Shown: positions 51,968 to 61,932 of the stretch, one piece after another | How the letters are laid out: each line of letters opens with the position of its first letter | Position numbering within the stretch: position 1 is the stretch's first letter | NCBI GenBank assembly: GCA_900079685.1 | Contig: LT599018.1 | Location: 2,271,486 to 2,335,485, forward strand | Reading direction: 5' to 3' | DNA: 64,000 nucleotides | From: an uncultured delta proteobacterium | GTDB taxonomy: Bacteria > Desulfobacterota > Desulfovibrionia > Desulfovibrionales > Desulfovibrionaceae | Notes under the pieces: model-generated | The model's input: the letters and a program-made list of their open reading frames with translations, nothing else | What the model was told of the DNA's origin: nothing | Databases searched by the model: none | Translations under genes and position numbers: made by a program

Positions 51968-54097
51968 ATGCCTGAATCGATGCACATAGTCTTTACTCTT
52001 ACCAGAGATTATCTGCCTTACGCCGCCGTAACCCTGGCCTCTGTGCGCCATCATCTGCGCGAAGGCGATGAGGCCGTGTTCCATATCCTGCATGGCGGAG
52101 ACATAGGCCCGGCGGATGAAGCGGAATTTCTGGGTAAGTTGCCGTCCGGCACTGCCGCGAATCAGGTACGCTTCACGCGGGTGGAGGACCACTTTGATGT
52201 TGCCGGTCGGGCGCGGTATCTGCCCATTCGGACGCCAGCGGCTTATTACCGTTTGTATATTCCAGAACTGTTTCCTCACCTGGACAGGCTGCTTTACCTG
52301 GATGCAGATCTCGTGGCCTGCCGCGACCTGAGGGAACTGTACGACCTGGATATGACTGGCGTCGCCTTGGCCGGGGTGGAAGATTACTACGGCAAAACCC
52401 TGGCCCAATGCCTGTTTCTGCTGGAAGACGCCGTATATCTGAATGGCGGGGTACTGCTCTGGAACCTCAGAGAAATCGACCGGGCAAACTGGTGGGAGCG
52501 CGTCGATTTTTTTCTGTCGGGCAACCACAAATATGTTATGAACGGCAGCGACCAGGATGTGCTGGCCTTACTCTTACAGGAGAAAATGAAGCGTCTTGAT
52601 CCTTGCTGGAACGTGCAGGTCCGCGAGTTGGAAGACAGGCGTAATATTACCGCCGTATGCGGCGTGCACAACTCCATGACGCCGGAAAACTGCCGCCGGG
52701 CCTTTCGCACACCCGGCATAGCGCATTACGTTGAAGGGAGCAAACCCTGGTCTGCCACGCCTCCCGCGTCTCACCCTGATCCGTTGCGGAAGCGTTGGTT
52801 TTTTTACGCAAAAATGACAGGCTATTACGGTGAGGCATGGAAAGCCTATGAAACGCAAAAATTTCCAGCGCGCCAAAGGGCATCACAACTCGCCGCGTGG
52901 CCCGTATCGGAACCGGCCTTTCCCTGGAACGAGGCCGTAAAAGCCGCGCTGAAGAACAACCTGCTTCGGCAGCTTAACGAGCAAGAGCGGGAAAAAGAGT
53001 TTAGCCTTGATGAACTTGCAACAAAGCCGGATCGACGCCTTCTGAGTCCTCACCCCAGAGAAGTAATTCGGGGGGCCGGGCCTTTGGGGCTTTTTGGTCT
53101 GCTCTTCCATACAGCTTGCATAGATGCTTTGCGGCAACCGGATGATCTGGATGGGGCTGAAGGCTTTGTCCAGCATGTTTTTCGGGATAACTGGAAGTTG
53201 GAGGAACATGTCTGCCTGAATGCCGCAGCCATAGAGGGCAGACTGGACGGGTACTTTGCGGAAATAGCCTTCCTCACTTCGGTGTTGCACGTTACCGATG
53301 ACTTCACGATCCCCCTCAAGTACCGTAGAGCGTATGGCTTTATAGTCGATGATCGCGGTTTTTACTTTGATGCCTTTCTCCCAGGCAGTCTGGAACGCTA
53401 CCTCCATTCCGAATCCTCCGCGCTGGATGCGCAGGAAGCGGCCCGCTGCCGCGCGGCCATGCGTTATATCGTTGAAAACAAGCTCACCAAGTATAACTTT
53501 CCCACCCTGCATACGCCCGCCCTGTTGCGTGAGCCTGACCGGAAAGTTCTGGTGGTGGACCAAAGCTACGGGGACGCTTCCATAACGCGCGGACTGGCCG
53601 AGCCGCACAGCTTTGCCGCCATGCTCGAAGCGGCTGTGCGGGAAAATCCGGAGGCCACCGTTATCGTCAAAACCCATCCCGATACGGCTACCGGCCTGAG
53701 CGCGGGATATTACGACACGCTGTCCGAGGGCGGGCGCATCCGCAAACTGACGGAAGTTGTCAACCCCCATGTGATTTTCCCTTATGTGGACAAGGTCTAT
53801 GTCTGCACGTCGCAGCTAGGCTTTGAAGCGCTTATGGCGGGCAAGCCGGTGGTGACCTTCGGCATGCCGATCTATGCCGGCTGGGGACTGACAGATGACC
53901 GGGCGCATTGCCCGCGCCAGACGAGAAAACGGACTAGAAAACTGAGCCTGGAAGAATTGTTTTACGGATTGTACATACGTTTTTGTGCCTACTTCAATCC
54001 CTATGCCCCGGAGCCCTGTACCCTTGAAGAGTTTATGGCGCATCTGGTCAGACTGCGCGCCGAGTATTGGGATTTCGCGGCGCGCCGCAAACCGTGA
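51968..54097 (+). CDS. Fusion glycosyltransferase: GT8 + KpsC/KpsS-like domain, copy 1
   Basis: 709 residues. The N-terminal ~290 residues are a GT8-type galactosyl/glucosyltransferase: MHIVFTLTRDYLPYAAVTL, the DxD metal site in YLDADLVAC (about 110-118), YLNGGVLLWNL and the metal-ligand His in IAHYVEGSKPW. The C-terminal part (about 365-700) resembles the Kdo-transferase domain of KpsC/KpsS capsule enzymes: VVDQSYGDASITRG, TVIVKTHPDT, YVCTSQLGFEALMAGKPVV and YAGWGLTDDR. The start follows AAGGAA five bases upstream; an in-frame ATG at 51980 is the alternative. It is paralogous to 56293-58467. Confidence 0.8.
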   Translation: MPESMHIVFTLTRDYLPYAAVTLASVRHHLREGDEAVFHILHGGDIGPADEAEFLGKLPSGTAANQVRFTRVEDHFDVAGRARYLPIRTPAAYYRLYIPELFPHLDRLLYLDADLVACRDLRELYDLDMTGVALAGVEDYYGKTLAQCLFLLEDAVYLNGGVLLWNLREIDRANWWERVDFFLSGNHKYVMNGSDQDVLALLLQEKMKRLDPCWNVQVRELEDRRNITAVCGVHNSMTPENCRRAFRTPGIAHYVEGSKPWSATPPASHPDPLRKRWFFYAKMTGYYGEAWKAYETQKFPARQRASQLAAWPVSEPAFPWNEAVKAALKNNLLRQLNEQEREKEFSLDELATKPDRRLLSPHPREVIRGAGPLGLFGLLFHTACIDALRQPDDLDGAEGFVQHVFRDNWKLEEHVCLNAAAIEGRLDGYFAEIAFLTSVLHVTDDFTIPLKYRRAYGFIVDDRGFYFDAFLPGSLERYLHSESSALDAQEAARCRAAMRYIVENKLTKYNFPTLHTPALLREPDRKVLVVDQSYGDASITRGLAEPHSFAAMLEAAVRENPEATVIVKTHPDTATGLSAGYYDTLSEGGRIRKLTEVVNPHVIFPYVDKVYVCTSQLGFEALMAGKPVVTFGMPIYAGWGLTDDRAHCPRQTRKRTRKLSLEELFYGLYIRFCAYFNPYAPEPCTLEEFMAHLVRLRAEYWDFAARRKP

Positions 54098-54295
54098 CGG
54101 TATAATTGAGATATCGTCAAAGTCAGAAAAAAACGGCCGCAAAAGAGAACGATTTGCTCCATGTACGGCAGATACAGCTGTTTGAAGTCTTACCGGCCAC
54201 TTTGATGCAAAACGTATTGTAAAAGAGCGATCCTTGCCCAAATAGTCGCCAAGGTTCTCGCATAAGTGTTTCCCTTCCCGTCATTGGAGGAGCGG

Positions 54296-56200
54296 ATGAA
54301 TCCAGAACGTGTAGTATTTTTCGTCAACAGCCAAGCGTTACGTAGGTGGCTTGAGCCCGCTTTGGCGGCAAAAGGTATTCCCTGTATATGGCGCATTATG
54401 AACCATATGCGGGCCGCGCGAGCAGGTGAGCCAGCTGACGCGTGGCTGCGGCAGCCTGTTGTGACAGTCCCCTTGGCGTTGCAATCCTTGCCACGGGTCT
54501 GTGATTTTTTTCGGGAACGCGCGCCCCGCGCGGACATACGGATTTTTTTCGCTCCGGGGGCTCCCTGGCTGGACGCGGAGGCCCGTTGCGCGACCATACT
54601 TACTGTAGGGCATTCCCGGCATCTGCAAGCCTTATTGGCGGAAACACTACACAGCGACTCCATCAACGGTTGCCTGGATAGACTGTATACGGATTTCGGT
54701 CGTGAACGTGTCAGCGTCTTCAAAGGCTGGGAGGAATCCTGCGCTCCGGCTGCTCTGCTTCACGCATTTTTTACCGAAACCGGTTTGGGAAGCGCCGAAG
54801 AGGCGGCGGCTCTCGCCTCTTCCCTGGTCTATCCGTCCGCTCCGCGACTTGACGTTCTGCGCTTTATGGAAGCGATCAATTTTCTGTTCACGGACGCGGT
54901 CACTCCTCATGTCTTCACCTGGCGCGAACAGCGGGCCTTTCTGCAAGGGGGAACAGGCGCGGAGCACATCCTGTCGCCAACCCAGCGGGCTCAGCTGCTG
55001 CAAAGGCTGCTGGCCGCCGAGCGCAAGGCGCCCCAGCATCTGGAAATTATTCCCTTTTTGGAACAAGAGCTGCACAAGGTAGAGGGGGAGCAGGACACGC
55101 TGGAACGCTGCGATGATTTGCGCCCGGAAAATGCGCGAAGGCTTGCGGAACTGCTTGACCCGGACTTTGCCCGCTGGATTTTGAACGCGCCCCACAAGCC
55201 GGAAGAAAGCCGCCGGTTTGTCTCACGCGTGTGTTTGGAGGCCATACGCCAGGTCCATGGCAAGGGTTCCGCAAAACCGCAGGCGGCGTCCCGCCCCAAG
55301 GTAAGCGTGCTGACCCTTACCTACAACCATGGGAAATATATTGAAGAAACCATCAAAAGCGTTCTGATGCAGGAAACAGATTTCGAAGTTGAGCACATTA
55401 TTCTGGATAACGGCTCCTCGGACGAAACCGCTGCGATCATTCAAGAGTACGCATCCACCTGCAAATCGATCAGACCCATCATTATTCCAGGCCCCCAGGA
55501 ACCGCACGCGGTGCTCTGGCTTTTTGAGGCAGCCAGAACCCCCTATGTGGCTATCTGCGAGGGAGACGACTACTTTACCAACCCCAAAAAGCTGCAAACC
55601 CAGGTGGATTTTCTGGATGACCACCCGGACTGCGGCTTGTGCTTCCACCCGGTCCGCGTCGTGTATGAAGACGACCCCTCCCGTGAACGCGTTCACCCCC
55701 GGCCGGAAGACCTGCCGCACGGGCTCCGGCAATTTTACTCTTTAAACGACCTTATCAAAGGAAACATCATACAGACGAACTCCGTCATGTACCGTTGGGC
55801 GTTTTGCCACGGCCTGCCCGTCTGGTTCAGATATGACCTCATACCCGGCGACTGGTACTGGCATCTGCTGCATGCGGAAACAGGCCCAATAGGTTTCATC
55901 AACACCGTGATGAGCGTGTACCGCCGGCACAAGGAAGCGCTCTACTATCTTGCGGAGGTGGACAGACTCAAGCATCGCTACACCGTGGGGCTGCGAGAAC
56001 TTGACTTTTACGACGCCGTGAACGAGCATTTCCGGCATCGCTTTGAGTCGATTATTCTGGATATGACCAACGGAGTATTCGTCGACTGCGCACTCTATTG
56101 CGAACAAATAAACGACCATAGTTTGCTGCAGGAAATGGCGGACAAGTATCCCCGATTTACCGGGCATTTTCTGGATTCTTTGGACGCCCTTGACCGGTAG
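54296..56200 (+). CDS. Family 2 glycosyltransferase with large N-terminal region
   Basis: 634 residues. The C-terminal half (about 336-560) is a GT2 domain: VSVLTLTYNHGKYIEETIKS, VEHIILDNGSSDET, EGDDYFTNPKKLQTQVDFLD and the acceptor-site DWYWHLL. The N-terminal ~330 residues are unrecognised, largely helical, starting VVFFVNSQALRRWLEPALAA. GGAGG lies six bases before the ATG. It sits between the two GT8/KpsC-like fusions on the same strand, so the three probably act on one glycan. The 198 bases before it (54098-54295) show no other gene. Confidence 0.82.
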   Translation: MNPERVVFFVNSQALRRWLEPALAAKGIPCIWRIMNHMRAARAGEPADAWLRQPVVTVPLALQSLPRVCDFFRERAPRADIRIFFAPGAPWLDAEARCATILTVGHSRHLQALLAETLHSDSINGCLDRLYTDFGRERVSVFKGWEESCAPAALLHAFFTETGLGSAEEAAALASSLVYPSAPRLDVLRFMEAINFLFTDAVTPHVFTWREQRAFLQGGTGAEHILSPTQRAQLLQRLLAAERKAPQHLEIIPFLEQELHKVEGEQDTLERCDDLRPENARRLAELLDPDFARWILNAPHKPEESRRFVSRVCLEAIRQVHGKGSAKPQAASRPKVSVLTLTYNHGKYIEETIKSVLMQETDFEVEHIILDNGSSDETAAIIQEYASTCKSIRPIIIPGPQEPHAVLWLFEAARTPYVAICEGDDYFTNPKKLQTQVDFLDDHPDCGLCFHPVRVVYEDDPSRERVHPRPEDLPHGLRQFYSLNDLIKGNIIQTNSVMYRWAFCHGLPVWFRYDLIPGDWYWHLLHAETGPIGFINTVMSVYRRHKEALYYLAEVDRLKHRYTVGLRELDFYDAVNEHFRHRFESIILDMTNGVFVDCALYCEQINDHSLLQEMADKYPRFTGHFLDSLDALDR

Positions 56201-56292
56201 AGGCCTCCAAAAAACGACAACCTTGGCATCACGGCCGAATCTTTTGCAGCGCATGATATTCGGGCATGGGCGTGTTAAGGAGCCTGCCAACC

Positions 56293-58467
56293 ATGGGGCA
56301 TATGCATATTGTTTTCACTCCAAACCGCGCCTACCTTCCATACTGCGCTGTGGCGGCGGCTTCGATCTGCCGCCACTTGCGAACGGGCGAGCGGGTGACG
56401 TTTCATATTCTGCACGGCGGGGACATACAGAAGAAAGATCGTCGCGAGTTTTCCGCCAATCTTGCGAATTTTCACGACGCCTTCACAGCCGAGTTCATAG
56501 CGGTCAATGACTTCCATGATTTTTCCCGGAGGGCTTCGGAATTGTCGGTGCAAACTCCCGCCGCGTATTACCGCTTGTATATTCCCGACCTTTTTCCCGA
56601 CCTGGAAAGGGTGCTTTACCTGGATGCGGACCTGGTGGCCTGCCGTTCATTGGAAGAATTGTATGAACTGGATATCGAGGGTTTCGTTTTGGCCGGGGTG
56701 GAAGATGCTTACGCCACAGCGCAGGCCCAGCGCCTGTCTCTGCAGGAAGGCACCCTGTATGTGAACGGCGGCGTGCTGTTATGGAATATGCGAGAAATTG
56801 ACCGGAAGCGTTTTCACGAAGATCTTTCCGCTCTGTTAGACGGCAATTTGCGGTGTGTCATGAATGCCGCGGACCAGGATATGCTGAACATTCTGTTTCA
56901 CGGGCGGACAAAGCGCTTGGACCCACGCTGGAATGTGCAATTGCAATCTTCCACGGATGCGCTGAATACGGCCCTGTTGCTGTGCGGCGCGCATAACAGT
57001 ATGCCGGAAAAGCTGTGCCGCCTTTCTTTGGCGCAGCCGTATCTCATTCATTATGCCGTGGGCGGTAAACCCTGGGTGGTCGGAAAGCGCGGCGAAGCGT
57101 TATACGAGCATTGGTTCGCCAATGCGAAAATGACCGGCTATTACAATGAGCACTGGAAACGGCTGGAGGCGGACGGGCCGCCTGCCGGAACGCGCCGCGC
57201 GCCTGAAGAGCCCCAGACTCCGGACAGCGTACGGGCCGGGCAGAACGGCCGCTCTTGCGCGAAGGTTCCGCCCGCGTCTCCGGCGCCTGTGGGTGATGCC
57301 GCCAAAGACGCTTGCATCAACGCGCTTGCGTTGCGTCACGCAACGCGCCGGGCCGCGCTGTCCTTTGATATGGAATCCGTCTTTACCCGCCCGGCGACCC
57401 GAATCGGCTCCGATATGCTTCCAGGCTTCTTTGGGCGGGGGGGGACTTATGAGCCGTTGCTGTCACTTTTTTCCGCCCCATCCGTCACGCGAGTGCAGTG
57501 TCGGGAAGACGCGGAACGCGCGGACCTGTTTATTCCGGGCCACACCTTCAGTGATGCGAGCCTTGACGCGCTGATCGCCATGCTGCAGGCCGTTGACGAG
57601 GCTGGAAAAAATCTGCTTTGGATCAAAGGAGGGTTCATTACCTCCATCCTGCACGGCGCTGCGCCCGAAAGCCATATTCCGGCTTGTTACAAACGCGTTC
57701 TCGGCTATGTCATTGATGACATCACACCGTCTTTTGACGCTGTTTTGCCCAGCCGTCTGGAGCTGTACTTTAATTCCAAAGCGTCCTCCCTGGACCTGGA
57801 CGAGACAAGGCACTGCAGAGAGCGAATCGACTATATCGTCACGAACCGCCTGACAAAGTACAACTTCCAGGGCGCACCCGTTCCCGAAAAATTGCAAACT
57901 ACAGCGCCAAAGGTGTTGGTCGTGGACCAGGCATACGGCGACGCTTCCATCCGCAGGGGCGGGGCCGACGGCCATACCTTTGCCGCCATGCTCCAGGCAG
58001 CTCGTGACGAAAACCCCGGCGCGCAAATTGTTGTAAAAACTCATCCGGATGTCGCTGCGTTGGGTAAAAGCTGCTATTACGCCCACCTGCCGGAAGAGGG
58101 GCACTTGCTCAAGCTGACCGAGCCCGTCAACCCGTACACCCTGTTCCCGCATGTGGACAGAGTGTATGTGTGCACATCGCAACTTGGCTTTGAAGCACTG
58201 CTCGCCGGGAAAAGAGTGACAGTTTTCGGACTGCCCGCCTATGCCGGCTGGGGGCTTACCGATGACAGGCAGTCATGTCCGCGCAGAACCAGAACGCTTT
58301 CCCTGGAAGAACTCTTTTTTGGCATCTTTCTGAAATACGGCCTTTATTTTGACCCGCACACGCTGGAGCGCTGCTCTTTTGAAACCTTTCTCTTGGGCAT
58401 GGTCAGGTTGCGTAACGAGTACTGTGAATTTGTGCAAAAATACAATGAGAGCGAAGTGTATGCTTAA
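56293..58467 (+). CDS. Fusion glycosyltransferase: GT8 + KpsC/KpsS-like domain, copy 2
   Basis: 724 residues, same architecture as 51968-54097. GT8 part: HMHIVFTPNRAYLPYCAVAA, YLDADLVACRSLEELY (about 109), YVNGGVLLWNM and IHYAVGGKPW. Capsule-type part: VVDQAYGDASIRRGGADGH, QIVVKTHPDV, YVCTSQLGFEALLAGKRVTV and YAGWGLTDDRQSCPRRTRT. The linker (about 295-345, Pro/Ala-rich) differs from copy 1. The start at 56293 has AAGGAG ten bases upstream. Its end overlaps the next gene by eight bases. Confidence 0.8.
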   Translation: MGHMHIVFTPNRAYLPYCAVAAASICRHLRTGERVTFHILHGGDIQKKDRREFSANLANFHDAFTAEFIAVNDFHDFSRRASELSVQTPAAYYRLYIPDLFPDLERVLYLDADLVACRSLEELYELDIEGFVLAGVEDAYATAQAQRLSLQEGTLYVNGGVLLWNMREIDRKRFHEDLSALLDGNLRCVMNAADQDMLNILFHGRTKRLDPRWNVQLQSSTDALNTALLLCGAHNSMPEKLCRLSLAQPYLIHYAVGGKPWVVGKRGEALYEHWFANAKMTGYYNEHWKRLEADGPPAGTRRAPEEPQTPDSVRAGQNGRSCAKVPPASPAPVGDAAKDACINALALRHATRRAALSFDMESVFTRPATRIGSDMLPGFFGRGGTYEPLLSLFSAPSVTRVQCREDAERADLFIPGHTFSDASLDALIAMLQAVDEAGKNLLWIKGGFITSILHGAAPESHIPACYKRVLGYVIDDITPSFDAVLPSRLELYFNSKASSLDLDETRHCRERIDYIVTNRLTKYNFQGAPVPEKLQTTAPKVLVVDQAYGDASIRRGGADGHTFAAMLQAARDENPGAQIVVKTHPDVAALGKSCYYAHLPEEGHLLKLTEPVNPYTLFPHVDRVYVCTSQLGFEALLAGKRVTVFGLPAYAGWGLTDDRQSCPRRTRTLSLEELFFGIFLKYGLYFDPHTLERCSFETFLLGMVRLRNEYCEFVQKYNESEVYA

Positions 58468-61003
58468 TCTGTCCGAATGCTCGCCAAAGGAGCTCTTCCT
58501 CCCGGAAGAACTCGACCTGGTGGTCAAGTATTTATATGCCAAAGATATTCTTTCCCCATGCGGGAGTGATGTATACCGGTCTCTCTACCTCCGGCACATT
58601 CTTATGCGCACGCGGGGTATTGAAGGGGTAAACACCAACTGGCGCCTGTCCCGGCCCAAAAATACCGTTGAAGACTACGATCAGGCGTTTCGCGAGCTTG
58701 TGGCCAGTATGCGGCAACAGGGCTTCATCCGCGAGAACTTCATCCCCGTCACAACCGACGGACATTTGCTGGCGGGATGTCATCGGATTGCCGCCGCCGC
58801 GGCATTGGGCATCCCTCTCTTCACCCGCGTTGAGGAAAAAATCCAGAAACGGGAATGGGACTTTTCCTGGTTTGTGAAACACGGTTTTCCTCAGGATGAC
58901 CTGCTACGCATCCTGCGGGGCTATGCGGATCTGTTGCCGGAGTCGAGCACGATGTTTATAGTCTGGCCGCCCATGTTGCGTTTTGCGGGGCATATTCGCG
59001 AGTATATCAAGAAACATCTTGATATTGTCGGTGAAATTGAGCTGTCGTTTGAAGACAATTATATCGCCCTTTCCCATCTTCTATATGACATGTATTATTA
59101 TACGGGCAAGATGGGTACTATCAGCGACAATGATGCGATAACAAGAAAAATTACACTATTTCATGGCGTTGAACAAAAAATTGTTGTTTTTCTTGCTACA
59201 AATATAAAGAACAATAAGGAACAGGATATTTTTGATCTGTCTACACGCATGAAAGAAGATCTGCGTCTGTCTTTTGATTTTCATATTCCGAAAGATACAT
59301 ACGCATCACTACATGCCGCCTCTTCTGAAGACGAGCTGCGCCATATGGCCAGGCTTGTGCTCTCCCCGAACAATCTGAAATATCTCAGACTGCGCCTGCT
59401 GCAGGGGATACATCCGCGTCTTACGGAACTTTGCGAAACGGCAAAGCGAGTATGCGCCCAGCACGGTATCAGCTCGAATGATATATGCGTTGTCGGGTCT
59501 GGGCCTCTGGGCGTTCTCGGCCTCCTTGAGCCCGGCGATTTCGACTGCATCGCTGTTTCCTCCGAACGCGCCCGCTGGGAAGACGACCTCGTGTATTTGC
59601 ATGACGATTTCATGCTGGTGAAAAAAGGATTTCATAAAAAACAGGACGGCGAGGCGCTTGCGGATGACACGATCATCCGCTGCCCTGAATGGCACTTTGT
59701 GTATAACGGCCTCAAGTTCGCGAATCTGGACATAATCAAGGACAAAAAGAATGTTTCGCGGCGGCCGAAGGATGTGCTCCACCTTGAAACAATACGGCTT
59801 TTTGAAAACATGCTGGGGCTGTATGACAAAGAGAAAATTCTCAAGGACCGCATTACCGCGGAAGCGATAAAAAGGAACCTGGGCATCGCCGCCCTAGCGC
59901 GGACCTCCATGGCGGAAGTACAGGGTCCGGTGCATGTCACCCGTGCCGCCGTACCCGACCTGGCCGTATACAACCGTTATCTACACCATATTTTTCAGTC
60001 CGGGCACTTCACGAACAACGGCCAGTTCGCCGCCGGGCTGGAACAACGCCTGGCAAATGACCTGCGTGCCCCGCGTTTTGCCCTGTGCGCCAACGGCACC
60101 CTAGCGCTGCAACTAGCTGTCCGGGCGGCGGGCCTTGCCGGCAAGACGGTGATCACCACGCCCTTTTCCTACGTTGCCACGATGACGGCCCTGCTGGCGG
60201 AAGGCTGTACGCCTGTTTTTGCGGACATTGACGAAGAAACCCTCTGCCTGGACCCGGCCACAATGGAAGAACGCATCGCTCCGGAAACGGCCGGCATTGT
60301 GCCTGTGCATGTTTACGGAAACATGTGCGATGTGGAGGCGCTGACCGCTCTGTCAGACCGGCACGGTCTGCCCGTCGTTTACGATGGGGCTCATGCCTTC
60401 GGCTGTGAATACATGGGTAAAAGCCTACTGGACTTTGGCGACTATACGGCGTGCAGCTTCCATTCCACCCAGGTTTTCCACACCGCAGAAGGCGGCGGCG
60501 TCGTCTCCGCCACCGATGCGGGCGATGCCGCCATCCGCTTGCTGCGCGCTTTCGGCCATAGCGGCGAAGAGTACCAACTAGCCGGAATCAACGCGAAAAT
60601 GTCCGAACTGCACGCCGCCATGGGGCTGAGCCTTATCGACACGGTGGACGAAAACATCAGGCAGCGTGGCATAGTCAGCGGCCTGTACGACGCGGCGCTG
60701 CGCTGGGGTGCGCTGCGCCGTCCTGCGCGGCGGCCGGAAATGACCTACAATTACGCCTATTATCCGGTCATTTTCCCTGATGAAGACGCCTTGTTGCGGG
60801 TGGCCGGGCGCTTGCGCGAGCGGAATATTTTCCCCCGCCGCTATTTTTATCCGGCGCTCAACACCTTGCCCTATTTGCCGAAGCGGCAATCCTGCCCCGT
60901 GGCCGAGTCCGTCGCTCCCCGCGTGCTCTGTCTGCCGCTTTACGCCGGCCTGGACACCGCCATAGTGGAATACATCGCGCGGACCATAAACAACGCATTG
61001 TAA
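58460..61003 (+). CDS. Triple fusion: ParB-like, nucleotidyltransferase-like and DegT aminotransferase domains
   Basis: 847 residues. The N-terminus (about 50-135) has a ParB/Srx-type fold: [22 protein letters not shown]. The middle (about 335-490) resembles minimal nucleotidyltransferases: [20 protein letters not shown], with an FNGLKF-like [12 protein letters not shown] and [10 protein letters not shown]. The C-terminus (about 505-847) is a complete DegT/DnrJ/EryC1 domain: [53 protein letters not shown] and [16 protein letters not shown]. In that last motif Q671 (CAG, 60470-60472) replaces the PLP-binding Lys. Normal members transaminate 3- or 4-keto sugars; with Gln the domain may be inactive, or perform PLP/PMP chemistry without a Schiff base, as in ColD, where the residue is His. 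The start overlaps the previous gene's stop. Confidence 0.75.
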   Translation: MLNLSECSPKELFLPEELDLVVKYLYAKDILSPCGSDVYRSLYLRHILMRTRGIEGVNTNWRLSRPKNTVEDYDQAFRELVASMRQQGFIRENFIPVTTDGHLLAGCHRIAAAAALGIPLFTRVEEKIQKREWDFSWFVKHGFPQDDLLRILRGYADLLPESSTMFIVWPPMLRFAGHIREYIKKHLDIVGEIELSFEDNYIALSHLLYDMYYYTGKMGTISDNDAITRKITLFHGVEQKIVVFLATNIKNNKEQDIFDLSTRMKEDLRLSFDFHIPKDTYASLHAASSEDELRHMARLVLSPNNLKYLRLRLLQGIHPRLTELCETAKRVCAQHGISSNDICVVGSGPLGVLGLLEPGDFDCIAVSSERARWEDDLVYLHDDFMLVKKGFHKKQDGEALADDTIIRCPEWHFVYNGLKFANLDIIKDKKNVSRRPKDVLHLETIRLFENMLGLYDKEKILKDRITAEAIKRNLGIAALARTSMAEVQGPVHVTRAAVPDLAVYNRYLHHIFQSGHFTNNGQFAAGLEQRLANDLRAPRFALCANGTLALQLAVRAAGLAGKTVITTPFSYVATMTALLAEGCTPVFADIDEETLCLDPATMEERIAPETAGIVPVHVYGNMCDVEALTALSDRHGLPVVYDGAHAFGCEYMGKSLLDFGDYTACSFHSTQVFHTAEGGGVVSATDAGDAAIRLLRAFGHSGEEYQLAGINAKMSELHAAMGLSLIDTVDENIRQRGIVSGLYDAALRWGALRRPARRPEMTYNYAYYPVIFPDEDALLRVAGRLRERNIFPRRYFYPALNTLPYLPKRQSCPVAESVAPRVLCLPLYAGLDTAIVEYIARTINNAL

Positions 61004-61023
61004 CGCGCAAGCTGGGGGTATGT

Positions 61024-61932
61024 ATGAACGTCATTATGTCAACTCTCCGCCAATTGGAAGCTGAGAGTATTCATATTCTCCGGGAAACGGCGGCGTGTTT
61101 TGAAAAGCCGGTGCTGATGTATTCTATCGGTAAAGATTCATCGGTATTACTCCATCTGGCTCGCAAGGCTTTTTATCCGGCGGCTATCCCTTTTCCCCTC
61201 CTCCATGTGGATACCACCTGGAAGTTCAAAGAAATGATCGAGTTTCGCGGTCGTAAGGTTTCGGAATATGGAGCCGAGTTGATCGTTTACGTCAACCCGG
61301 CCGGACAGGAAAAGAATATCACTCCCTTTACCTATGGCTCGGCCCGCTACACAGATATTATGAAAACCGAGGCTCTGCGGCAGGCGCTGGATCAGCACGG
61401 CTTTGACGCGGCCATTGGCGGAGCGCGACGGGACGAGGAAAAATCTCGCGCAAAGGAACGTATTTTTTCCGTGCGCGGTTCGGGCCACCGCTGGGACGCC
61501 CGCCGTCAGCGCCCGGAACTGTGGCGTCTCTATAACAGCCGCTTGGCCCCGGGCGAGACCATGCGGGTATTTCCCCTTTCCAACTGGACCGAGTTAGACG
61601 TGTGGGAATATATCCTGGCTGAAAATCTTGAGGTGGTCCCTCTGTATTTTGCAAAGGAACGACCAATGGTGCGGCGCGGCGGAGCGCTGATTATGGTGGA
61701 CGATCCGGAGCGCATGGTTTTTGAACTTGGGGAAAAACCGGAATCGCTTCTGGTTCGCTTCCGCACCTTGGGGTGTTGGCCCCTTTCCGGGGCCATCGAG
61801 TCCCGTGCCGCCTCAGTGGCCGATATTGTGGTAGAACTCCGGCAAGCCCGTTATTCCGAGCGTCAAGGCCGCCTGATCGACAGTGATCAGGTTGGGAGTA
61901 TGGAACGCAAGAAACAGGAAGGGTATTTCTGA
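61024..61932 (+). CDS. cysD: Sulfate adenylyltransferase subunit 2
   Basis: 302 residues. The catalytic subunit of the heterodimeric ATP sulfurylase, making APS from sulfate and ATP. The PP-loop [47 protein letters not shown] and the C-terminal [20 protein letters not shown] are all standard. It overlaps the next gene by one base (TGATG). Sulfate reducers use the unrelated monomeric Sat for respiration, so this is an assimilatory or sulfation enzyme. Confidence 0.96.
   Translation: MNVIMSTLRQLEAESIHILRETAACFEKPVLMYSIGKDSSVLLHLARKAFYPAAIPFPLLHVDTTWKFKEMIEFRGRKVSEYGAELIVYVNPAGQEKNITPFTYGSARYTDIMKTEALRQALDQHGFDAAIGGARRDEEKSRAKERIFSVRGSGHRWDARRQRPELWRLYNSRLAPGETMRVFPLSNWTELDVWEYILAENLEVVPLYFAKERPMVRRGGALIMVDDPERMVFELGEKPESLLVRFRTLGCWPLSGAIESRAASVADIVVELRQARYSERQGRLIDSDQVGSMERKKQEGYF

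Noticed and set aside
54098-54295. Additional small gene between the glycosyltransferases
   Set aside because: Short frames there have no ribosome-binding site or recognizable sequence.
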